NCBI GenBank assembly: GCA_963675135.1
Contig: OY776123.1
Coordinates: 20,801,840 to 20,865,839 of the forward strand
DNA: 64,000 nt
Reading direction: 5' to 3'
Source of the DNA: Galeopsis tetrahit
Lineage: Eukaryota; Streptophyta; Magnoliopsida; Lamiales; Lamiaceae
This document shows positions 12,501 through 22,124 of the stretch, piece by piece. The position numbers and the translations under genes are program-made. The stretch's first letter is position 1. Each line of letters opens with the position of its first letter. A model generated the notes under the pieces. That model had not been told where the DNA came from, did no database searches, and worked only from the letters and a program-made list of their open reading frames with translations.

Positions 12501-13430
12501 AAGTTGAAGAGGCAATTGTCCGAACGGTTCTCAATGAAGGATCTCGGAGAGGCCAAACAAATTTTGGGTATGAGGATTGAACGTGATAAGGCGACAGGAA
12601 GTGTGTATCTTTCGCAGGCGAGTTACATTCAGAAGGTCTTGGAAAGATTCAACATGTCAGAGTCGAAGCCCGTGAGTGTTCCATTGGGCAGTCAGTTCAA
12701 GTTTTCAAGAAGGGAATCCCCCAAGAGCAAGGAGGAGCGTGCCCAGACGTTGAATGTTCCGTATGCCCCAGCGATTGGTAGCATCATGTATGCCATGGTG
12801 TGTACCAGGCCAGACATTGCTCATACAGTGGGAGTAGTAAGTCGGTTTATGAGTGATCCGGGCAAGTAACATTGGGAAGCAGTCAAGTGGGTCCTGCGAT
12901 ACTTAAGAGGTACCACAGACAAGACCTTGTGTTTCAAAGGCAAGAGTATGGAGCTGGTGGGTTATGTGGATGCAGACTTGGCATCAAACGACCTTGATGG
13001 GAGAAGAAGTACAACCGGGTATGTCTTTACTTATGGTGGTACTGCTATATCTTGGACTTCTAAGTTGTAGAAGGTTGTTGCACTGTCTACTACTGAGGCA
13101 GAATATGTAGCTGTGACAGAGGCAAGTAAGGAGATGGTGTGGTTGCATAATTTCTTGGGAGAACTTGGGAAGGAGCATGAGAATAGCACTCTTTTCAGTG
13201 ATAGTCAAAGTGTTATATTTCTTGCAAAGAATCCCGCGTTCCACTCAAGGACAAAGCATGTTGGGTTGAAGTACCACTACATTCGTCACCTTTTAGAGAA
13301 GAAGATCTTGCAGCTTGTGAAGATCCTTGGAAGTGAGAATCCAGCAGACATGCATGTTTACTAAGGTAGTGACCTTAGAGAAGTTGAAGCTATGTATAGC
13401 TTCAATTGGCCTTGGAACTTGAAGATAAGG
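9543..13430 (+). pseudogene. Gag-pol polyprotein of copia element 1, six premature stops
   Basis: The reading starts at ATG 9543 and one frame carries all domains. They are gag (to about 10230, ending in a zinc knuckle whose final Cys is Tyr), protease (VLDSGAS, about 10389), the integrase zinc region (about 10775-10890), integrase core (HSDLWG, RSDNGDE, NGVAERMNR), RT (YVDDML, about 12456) and RNase H (about 12890-13340). In-frame stops occur at 9597, 9657, 9804, 10224, 12867 and 13068. A single-base frame change near 13354 displaces the last 20 or so codons. Each stop fits one C-to-T or G-to-A transition. Long open stretches (10227-12866) show that decay is recent, but no full-length product can be made. 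Confidence 0.9.
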
Positions 13431-13509
13431 TTTGGCGATGCCAGGCGGATACGGGAGGAGAATCAAGAAGATATGATTACATGGAGGATTCAGTCTCCAA
13501 ATGGGAGAT

Positions 13510-13866
13510 TGTTGGAGTGTGGAGCCTGAATTAACATAATGGGCTTGGAGTGGGGAGCAAGTTTATTCCTTATGGGCTTGGAGTGGGGAGCAAGTTTGTT
13601 CCTAATATGATTAGGGCTAATTATGGCAAGTTTGCTCCTAATGGGCTAGCTTGGAGTAGGGAGCAAGTTTGTTCCTAATGAGCTTAGGGTTAGGGCAATT
13701 TTTCTATTATAAATAGATGTTCTCTCATTGTAATCAGTATCCGAAAAACATAGTGAAAAATCTGGCTTGACATCGCCCTCAGACATAGTCACAAGACGAA
13801 CTGGATAAACAAATTGTGTGTTATTTTCTCTTTCGTTATCGTGTGCGTGTGTTTATTTCCTAAACA
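13510..13866 (+). repeat. 3' LTR of copia element 1
   Basis: 357 bp, nearly identical to the 5' LTR except for an additional U3 repeat unit (about 13643-13680, containing GGAGTAGGGAGCAAGTTTG) and scattered transitions. It is followed immediately by the CTTAT target duplication. Confidence 0.95.
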
Positions 13867-14132
13867 CTTATCATATTCGGTGGTGTTTTATCATAATTAT
13901 CAAAACTAATACAAATATTCTAACACCTTTAATTATTATAGAATAGTGTAAAATGACATTCTGATTTGTAGCCTCTAGGCTCAAAAGAGTGAATGGATTT
14001 AGATCCAATTGTGAATGGTTACTACACAACATAGCATAGAGCTAGCAATCTTGAGACGTGAAAATATAGCAATTCGTAATCATCGCAGAAAAGAAATACA
14101 CATGTGCTCTTAACTAATTTAACTTCTATATA

Positions 14133-14406
14133 CTCTCTCCGTCCCGATTACTTGCACACTTTTTTTATTGGGACGTCCCAAAATTACTTGCACACTCTTT
14201 ATATGGAAATACTCCATAAAATTAATAACCTCACAACATCATTTTATTTTCAAATTTGTCACTCCTTTTTTTCCATGCATTTCACTTTACACATCATCAA
14301 ATTACCTAAAATACCCCTCATTTATCTTACATTATCAACTACTAAATTCATTTTTCTTAAACAACGTGTCGGTCAAACCGTGCAAGTAATCTTGGGACGG
14401 AGGGAG
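14133..14406. mobile_element. Stowaway-type (Tc1/mariner) MITE
   Basis: 274 bp with terminal inverted repeats: CTCTCTCCGTCCC at the left and GGGACGGAGGGAG at the right, flanked by TA on each side (14131-14132, 14407-14408). The inner part of the inverted repeat (GATTACTTGCAC) also matches. It has no coding capacity. Confidence 0.9.
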
Positions 14407-14540
14407 TACAATTTTTAAATTAAAGCATGCTTGCACTTCACTCACGCAACAACTCAAAGAATAAACATTACAGTTAGGAGCACAACCAAGCTTTCCTTCA
14501 AAGCTAGCTAGATCATAAACTACTCGGAAGAATTTCAACG

Positions 14541-15202
14541 TGTTAGGATCCTCGGGCTGGATCCTCCGTAGTATTCTTCACTTGGTATGATATTGTTCGC
14601 TTTGGGTTTACCAAATTCTCACGGCTTTGCTTTTGAGTTTTCTCAAAAAGCCTCATACCAATGGGGATTTTGAGTTTTCTCAAAAAGCCTCATACCAATG
14701 GGGATACTAGTCCACCTTTTTTATAGCCACAAATCCTTCTATGCCTTTGGACATTTGTTTGACCCTCTCAACAATTAATCCTTTCCTTCAAACAAATTAA
14801 GGACCACACACACAACACTCCCCTCAAACGACCCGATCCTAACTAAAACATTTCAGTCCAGTCCACCCGGGACAGTCACTTCTGCTCAGCTCACAGAGTC
14901 TCTGTCATTTTCTCCAAAGGGTTCTTGTTCGTCCAACTGTTTATTGACATCGGGCACATTCGTCAGGATTATGGACCCCGCTCTGATACCACCTATTAGG
15001 GCCCTCAGATTGGATCCTCCGTAGTATTCCCCACTTGGTATGATATTGTCCGTTTTGGATTTGTCAAACTCTCACGGCTTTACTTTTGAGTTTTCCCAAA
15101 AAGCCTCATACCAATGAGGATACTAATCCACCATTTTTATAAGTATAGTCATAAATCTTTCTATGTCTTTCCTATGTGAGACATTTGTTTGACTCTCTCA
15201 AT
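14541..15202 (-). mobile_element. TRIM retrotransposon, minus strand
   Basis: Two directly repeated LTRs of about 210-235 bp (14541 to about 14773, and 14994 to about 15202) flank only about 220 bp. At 14980-14991 the plus strand reads GCTCTGATACCA, the exact complement of the initiator-Met-tRNA primer-binding site TGGTATCAGAGC. It is adjacent to the right LTR, so the element lies on the minus strand. No protein is encoded, which defines a terminal-repeat retrotransposon in miniature; it would depend on enzymes from full-size elements. The left LTR has an internal 37-bp tandem duplication (start points about 14635 and 14672). No clean TSD was identified. Confidence 0.85.
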
Positions 15203-15922
15203 ACAACAAATTCAATTTTTAGGATGAGTCTCAATTTTTTTATTGAATTTGATCATGTTTCAATTCATAATTTAGTTTATTTTGTTTTTCTTTTAAGATT
15301 AAATTTTATTCTCTTTGTTTTAATAAATTATAATTTCTTATCTACATTCTGTAATAAAAAGAATAACGTACACCACTTTTCTTTTCTTTTTTAAATAAAG
15401 AATTGTTTTTTCATCAAGTATAATTATGTACATTATGGAATATATTTTACACATTGTTAAATAGTGAAATTATGTACAATAGCAATATTTCGGAATGCAT
15501 ATAACAATGGTATTTTATATATACAAAAAGTGATACTTAAAAATGTTCATGCAAACTCGAGTTTACAAAAGTTTTTGCCAAATTTATAACTCAACCGAAA
15601 TATTTATAAAATTAATCAAACCGAAAAAACCAAAATAAATTGAATTTGGGTTGAAAAAAATCACTTTATGTATGCTTCTAAGTTCTACCCACTCCGCTAA
15701 CTAAAAGTTAATAACCAATTGAGAGTTGATACGTTGGACTGGACTCGGCCCGGACTTTTTTGTGGGGCCTACCTAGGTCAATAAGAAAATTGAGGTTCCA
15801 AATAAATTTTTCATTGCTTATTTAAATTTGATTAAAAATATTAAATCTAACGCAATAATTACGAACCAAAATGGGATTTCCTAGTAAAATTTTATGTTAC
15901 CAACCATAGTTAATTAGCGTGT
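15203..15922. other. AT-rich intergenic DNA
   Basis: No gene, tandem repeat or transposon terminus recognised. Homopolymer-rich sequence separates the TRIM from copia element 2. Confidence 0.6.
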
Positions 15923-15927
15923 GAATG

Positions 15928-16120
15928 TATTAGGAATATAATATTATAAAGATTTGTATCTTTTAATATTATGATTTATCTCTATCTTTTAGAATATTTG
16001 ATGTAAATATTTATTCTATCTTGTAAATATAGATACACTTTATATTTATAAATACCTCTCTTGTAAACACTTTACTTTCACTCAATGAAATTATAATTTC
16101 ATAAATCATTGTTTCTCTTA
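15928..16120 (+). repeat. 5' LTR of copia element 2
   Basis: About 193 bp, beginning TATTAGGAAT. The usual TGTTAGG start appears to have mutated to TATTAGG in both LTRs, so the change pre-dates this insertion. A TATA-like TTATAAATACC lies at about 16046-16056. Confidence 0.9.
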
Positions 16121-19100
16121 ATACACCCCACCCTTGAATCCAAAACAAACCCCTCCTGCCCAGAATCCTTACACCCACCTATCCAGTAAACACACCCCCC
16201 TACCCAAAATCCTTACACCCACTTATCCAGTAACCACACCCAACTCTGGTAAATACACCCCTCCGCATCTACGCACCCACCTCAATACTACATACACCCC
16301 ACCCAGTATATACACCCATCCTCCTAGTACATACACCACCTCCGCACATTCGACTATTTCTAGTACCCACTCCGTTCCTTGGATTCTGGACTCTGGTGCG
16401 TCGCATCACATTACCACCGACCTCCAAAACCTATCCTTCCACTCTCCATATTCTGGCTCAGATGATGTAGTCATCGGTGATGGTAACGGTTTGCATATCT
16501 CACATATTGGTTCCTTATCGTTTCCTCATGTTACTATGCTAAAATTCTCAAACGTACTAGTTGTTCCGCAAATGGCCAAAAATCTTATCTCCGTTTCATC
16601 GTTATGTCGAGACAATGATGTTAATGTTATCTTTGGCCCAACTTACTTTCATGTGCGAGATGGTCGTACGGGGAGCGTTCTCCTCGTGGGGAGTCGCATT
16701 GATAATCTTTACGTATGGCCGACACGAGCATCCAAACCCTCACCTACCACATTCATTTCCGACCGCCTTCCTCTTCCGGTTTGGCATTCCCGTTTAGGTC
16801 ACCCATCTCTCAAAATTATATCCCATACTTTGTCTAAATTTCGTTTACCTAGTAATCCTATTACTACAAAACTGTTTAGTTGTGATTCTTGTCATTGTAT
16901 TAAGAGTCACAAACTACCATTTAATGAATCTAGTATTGTTTCACATACACCCCTCGAAATTATCTTTTCCGATGTATGGTCATCTCCGGTCATATCTCAT
17001 GATGGTTTTAAGTATTATGTCATATATATTTGTTGACCATTTCAGTAAATACATGTGGATCTACCCCCTAAAACGCAAATCAGATGTCCTATCCACCTTC
17101 TCAACCTTTAAACCCATTGTTGAAAACTACTACAACACCAAAATTAAAACTCTTTACACAGATAATGGGGGAGAGTTTATTGCTCTTCGATCGTTTCTCC
17201 AAAACCATGGCATATCCCACCTCACCACCCCACCCCATACTCCCGAGCACAACGGCATGTCTGAACGTCGTCACAGACATGTTGTTGATACAGCCTTAGC
17301 CCTACTACACCATGCCTCCATGCCCCTCACATACTGGCCTTATGCGGTTTGTGCAGCTACCTACATCATAAATCGCCTTCCTAAAGTCAACCTGAACATG
17401 CTTTCTTCCTTCCAATGCCTTTTAAAACAACCACCTAACCTATCCAAACTTCGAGTTTTTGGGTGCTTATGCTACCCTTGGCTCCGCCCCTACACTGCTC
17501 ACAAATTAGACCCTCGTTCCATGCCATGTGTTTTCATTGGATATTCCATCACTCAAAGTGCCTATCTATGCCTAGATCTTACCACCCACAAAATATATAC
17601 CTCTCGCCATGTTGAATTTGTTGAACACACCTTTCCCTTTGCCAAAATCAATTCAGTTTCTGACACACCCACTGTTCTGGTAGATACACCCACTGCACCC
17701 ACTGATCTGACAGTTACACCCCCTACTCCTGATACACCCACCGAATTGATAAATGCACCCCCTCCCCCTGTTACACCCACTGTTCCGCTGATCACACCTC
17801 CTGTTTCGATACATACACCCACTGCTCCGACCCAAACTCCCAATACACCCCCCGAAATGATAAATACACCCCCATCACCCCAAATACCGAAAACCCACAT
17901 CTCGCCCACCCTATCCAGCCTCCAGCTACTCTTGTGCCGCCAAACGCTCCTCCGCGGCCCCCCGCACCACCTTCACCACCTCCGGCCTTGCACAGATCCA
18001 GTATGGTCACTCGATCCCAAAACAAAATCTTCAAGCCCAATCCAAGGTATTGTCTTACATCGGCTTTACCTTCTGATACTGAACCAAGTTGTGTTTCTCA
18101 AGCCTTGAAAGATAAACGGTGGAGGGAAGCCATGTCCTCCGAGTTTGATGCTCTTCTCAGGAATGGAACTTGGGATTTGGTTCCCCCTGATGAGTCTCAA
18201 AATATAGTTGGCTCCAAGTGGGTCTTTCGCATCAAACGCAAGCCTGATGGGTCCCTAGACAAATTTAAAGCACGCCTTGTGGCCAAAGGTTTTCATCAGC
18301 GTCCGGGTGTTGATTTCTTTGAAACCTTCAGTCCTGTTGTCAAACCTTCAACTGTTCGAGTTGTTCTCAGTATTGCAGTTACTCGAAATTGGCCCCTTCA
18401 ACAGTTTGATGTGAATAATGTTTTTCTTCATGGTACCCTGTCTGACACAGTCTACATGGCACAACCCCCTGGTTTTGTTGATAAAACTTTTCCGTCCTAT
18501 GTTTGTAAACTGCATAAGTCCATTTATGGTTTAAAACAGGCACCTCGTACTTGGTATTATGCTCTTAGGACGTTCTTGGAAAGGATTGGATTTATTCACA
18601 CAAAGTCTGATGAGTCTCTTTTTGTGTACAATAAATCTGGTGTTATTGCATATTTCCTTGTGTATGTTGATGATCTGATTCTCACAGGAAATAACATTCC
18701 ATTCCTCACTCGAGTGGCTACGGACCTTGGTACAAAATTTTCAGTGAAAGATTTGGGCCCTCTTTCCTACTTCCTAGGTGTGGAAGTTCTTCGTACCAAG
18801 AAATCATGCTTTCTTTCCCAACGAAAGTATGTGGTTGATCTCCTTACTCGGTATAACATGATCACCTCCAAACCAGTTCAGACTCCACTATCCACCTCAA
18901 CTCGTCTCACTCTTTCGGATGGGACACCTCCTGCTGATGCCACTCAATTTCGTCAGGTACTTGGTAGTCTTCAATATCTCCAACTCACCAGACCTGATAT
19001 AGCATTTGCTGTTCACAAGTTATCTCAGTTTATGCATGCTCCAACCACTACTCATTGGGGTGCAGTTAAACGTCTTCTTCGTTATTTAAATGGGACTCGA

Positions 19101-19616
19101 GATGTAGGAATAACCTTGAAACCTGAACCTTCCTCATCTCTACATTGTTTTACTGATGCTGATTGGGCCGGCAACAGTGATGATCGTACTTCTACAAGTG
19201 CTTACATTGTATTTCTTGGGGCTAATCCTATTTCATGGTCTTCAAAGAAACAAAAATCAGTTGCTCGTTCTTCCACGGAAGCCGAGTATCGTGCCATTGC
19301 CTCAGCTGCCTCTGAAGTTCAATGGTTAAAGTCTTTATTTCATGAATTGTGTTTCTCAGTTCCAACTCTTCCTGTTATCTATTGTGATAATATTGGGGCC
19401 ACTTATCTCTGTTCAAATCCTGTCTTCCACTCTCGAATGAAGCATATTGCAATTGATTTTCATTTTGTTCGAGATTTGATCAAGACATCTCAGCTTAGAG
19501 TCTCACATGTCTCGTCCGCAGACCAACTTGCTGATGCTCTCACCAAGCCACTACCTCGTGCTCGACTGCAACTACTTATGACCAAGATTGGACTCTCCTA
19601 CGGTGCTCCATCTTGA
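16121..19616 (+). pseudogene. Pol polyprotein of copia element 2, two frame breaks
   Basis: The coding region is open from the proline-rich linker through protease (WILDSGASHH, near 16380), the integrase zinc region (HSRLGH to CDSCHC, about 16786-16900) and integrase core. A small TA-type insertion near 17025 shifts the frame. The second segment carries the rest of integrase (TDNGGEF, EHNGMSERR) and a long Pro/Thr linker. A second frame change falls at about 17940. The third segment, ending at TGA 19616, has intact RT (YVDDLILTG, about 18662) and RNase H (DADWAGNSDDR; STEAEY), finishing ADQLADALTKPLP. The RT-RNase H part (17934-19616) is uninterrupted. Lineage is judged by motif style only. 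Confidence 0.88.
17655..17900 (+). repeat. ACACCC-rich degenerate tandem repeat in the integrase-RT linker
   Basis: About ten units of roughly 24-27 bp, each with TACACCC or GCACCC followed by a CTGTTCTG/GATA-like tail, encode a Thr-Pro-rich linker. The same motif (TACACCCAC) is repeated at 16165-16340, directly after the 5' LTR. The two regions could have recombined. Confidence 0.75.
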
Positions 19617-19623
19617 GGGGGCG

Positions 19624-19818
19624 TATTAGGAATATAATATTATAAAGATTTGTATCTTTTAATATTATGATTTATCTCTATCTTTTAGAATATTTGATGT
19701 AAATATTTATTCCTATCTTGTAAATATAGATACACTTTATATCTATAAATACCTCTCTTGTAAACACTTTACTTTCACTCAATGAAATTATAATTTCATA
19801 AATCACTGTTTCTCTATA
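19624..19818 (+). repeat. 3' LTR of copia element 2
   Basis: 195 bp, nearly identical to the 5' LTR, ending TCTCTATA directly before the GAATG target duplication. Confidence 0.9.
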
Positions 19819-20040
19819 GAATGAATCAGAGTATTCAGACATGGATCAACGATTTAACCTACTAAAGTTCAGATCGAGCTCGGTTCGTTTAATAAATGAA
19901 CAAGACTTAGATTTTTTTTTTTAAATGCAGAGAACGATACCGAAGAAAAAATGTAGAGGAATAGTTACGGTTGAAAAAAAATAAGTAACTTTCAATAAAA
20001 TGCTCAAAATGACAAAAAATTATAACTTTGCATGGAAGGA

Positions 20041-20064
20041 TATATATATATATATATATATATA
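20041..20064. repeat. (TA)n microsatellite
   Basis: Twelve uninterrupted TA dinucleotides. Confidence 0.95.
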
Positions 20065-20094
20065 CATAATATAATCTTAAAAATTACAATAATA

Positions 20095-20376
20095 CTCACT
20101 CCGTCCTACAATTACTTTTACACTTTCCTTTTTGGGACGTTCCACAATTACTTTCACACCCTTAAAATGGAAAACACTTTATAAACTCCACCCTCACAAT
20201 ATCCTCAATTTTACACAAATGTCATTATTTTTTCCCCACACATACACAAAAGTCAACTCATTTATTTACTTTATATATAAAGGTTTACAAAATTACCCCT
20301 CAAAATTCCCACTAAATTCATTTTTCTTATTTTGTGTGTCACTTCACATGTGAAAGTAATCACGGGACGGAGGGAG
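20095..20376. mobile_element. Stowaway-type MITE
   Basis: 282 bp, with inverted ends CTCACTCCGTCCTAC and GGGACGGAGGGAG and TA on both sides (20093-20094, 20377-20378). It is related to the element at 14133. Decayed relatives lie at about 25915-26185 (inverted) and 29670-29965. Confidence 0.9.
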
Positions 20377-22124
20377 TAATATAATCACTTCTAAATTTGA
20401 GGTTTAAGAGGTGAAAATATTTTTAAAGGCCTAACAAGACTTTAAATAGGCTTTTAGGCCACATTCGTTTATTAAAAAGGTCAAACTTGATCCTACCAAA
20501 AATCCTATCACAAATAACCGTTAAACTTGGATCTAACAATTATATATCAAACTCAGACTTTTCAACGAAAAGTCTCAGTTGGACTTATTTCTTAAATATG
20601 CAAGTGAGCTGGATATTAAACTTGGAGGTATAGTAATCTATATAAACTAGATGTCACCTGCATCTAGTAAAATAAATTCTAGATTTGTGCACTCGTCACA
20701 TTTTAGTTAAAACCAGTATCATGTTTTGATTAAAGATAGTGCATGTCATATTTTATTTACTTGTACTGTTTTATACAAATAATATTATTCATTTATATAC
20801 ATATAAATTTAATGTCACATTTCACTCAACCACGTTTCACAAGTGCTTAATTGTATGGTGCAATTGGTACACATGACATGAGACTGACTCGGATATATAA
20901 ATATATACTAGTATTAATAAAAATAAAAAAGAAGAAGAAAGTGGAATGTGTATTAAGTGGGGTGATTCGAGACAAAGCATGTGGAAATAGAACGCCGTTG
21001 CCCAGCGCATGCTAGACAAGCTCAGGGCCCGCCCCTTTTATTTATTTGAAACTATACTATATACTCTTTCTGCATTCAACCTTAATATTTTAATTCAGTT
21101 CCCATTGGATATCATTTTCTCTTTTGACCTTAATGTTTCAATATGTATGGTTGACGCTCTTCTGCCTACGGATTTTCATTATTATTTCTCTATTTTAAAC
21201 TTGGGTGGCATGATATAAATTTTTACATTAAATATATTATACCTACGAATACATTTTTTTTTTTTTTAATTAGTATAACCTTTAGTTAAAACCCTTTATC
21301 GTAAACTTTTGTTAAAAAAATTGTTTATTTACATGAAAAATTACCACCTGTTTCATAGAGCTAGGAATCCCTAAAATTTGTACATAATACGGGTTCTCGT
21401 TATGTATATACACTGTATTATATACTCCGTGAGCTTATGATCATACATGAATTATATTTTATAACAAAATAAAGTTTAAATTATATTTTATGATCACGTA
21501 CACATGAGACTGTCTTACCGGCCCAAAAGATATAAGTATTGAGTATATAGTATTTTGTAAATTTTTGTATATTGGTAGTATAACTCTTGTCCCACATCGG
21601 TTCCTAAAACCAATACTTTGTGTATTTAATTACATACATTTGTATGTTGATTAATATGTGAATAAATCATCACAAAACATTTCCTTATATACTCTTAATT
21701 TTTTATTTGCCCGTTTGAAAAATAAGTTGTTTTGCAATTAAATTGTTTTAATTTTCCTTTTATTGATATTAATATGAATTTTTAGTTGCAATACTACCTT
21801 ATTGTATTCCATATAAATTTTATCAAAAAAAATAATAGTTATATGAAGTTAAAGCATTGTTATTTATGCTATATATATTTTGAAATGTTATAAATAATGT
21901 AAATGATCAGGATGTAGCTAGCTAGGGTTGCGGATTACCGGACGAGTAGAGTAGTCACAAAACATAATATACTCCTACTACACTACATAGTCAAATATTA
22001 TGTAATTAAATTAATATTAATCTCCTCTTGACATTTAATTCCCACAAAAATATGTTAACATACAATATCCAGTATTAAAATTTATATATATATGTAAAAG
22101 GTGGCATGGCATGGATAGACAACA
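20377..22124. other. Intergenic DNA downstream of the NAC gene
   Basis: No gene supported. Sequence is AT-rich with short repeats. The part nearest 22124 should hold the NAC 3' UTR and poly(A) region on the minus strand, but no specific signal can be chosen in such AT-rich DNA. Confidence 0.5.

Larger units (their letters stand above)
9184..13866 (+). mobile_element. Complete Ty1/copia retrotransposon, element 1
   Basis: The whole element is delimited directly. It has a 5' LTR at 9184-9502, a 3' LTR at 13510-13866, and a 5-bp target-site duplication CTTAT at 9179-9183 and 13867-13871. The LTRs begin TGTTGGAGTG and end in ACA. A primer-binding-site-like CTGGTATCTAGAGC starts at about 9504, similar to the usual initiator-Met-tRNA site TGGTATCAGAGC but altered in the middle. 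A purine-rich tract (AAATGGGAGA) ends just before the 3' LTR. Gag and pol lie in one continuous frame, as in Tork-type copia elements, though the lineage call is tentative. Confidence 0.95.
15928..19818 (+). mobile_element. Ty1/copia retrotransposon, element 2 (Ale/Retrofit-like), lacking PBS and most gag
   Basis: LTRs at 15928-16120 and 19624-19818 are flanked by a perfect GAATG duplication (15923-15927, 19819-19823). The polypurine tract TTGAGGGGGCG lies directly before the 3' LTR. The LTRs differ at only about four positions over 193 bp, so insertion is fairly recent. After the 5' LTR no primer-binding site can be seen, and the sequence enters a proline-rich region just before protease. 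The leader and gag core are therefore deleted. Because the TSD is intact, either the deletion followed insertion or the copy moved as a defective RNA. Confidence 0.92.

Noticed and set aside
14541..15202. Cassandra-type TRIM carrying a 5S rRNA segment
   Set aside because: No 5S-like internal promoter sequence is visible in either LTR; it is a different TRIM family.
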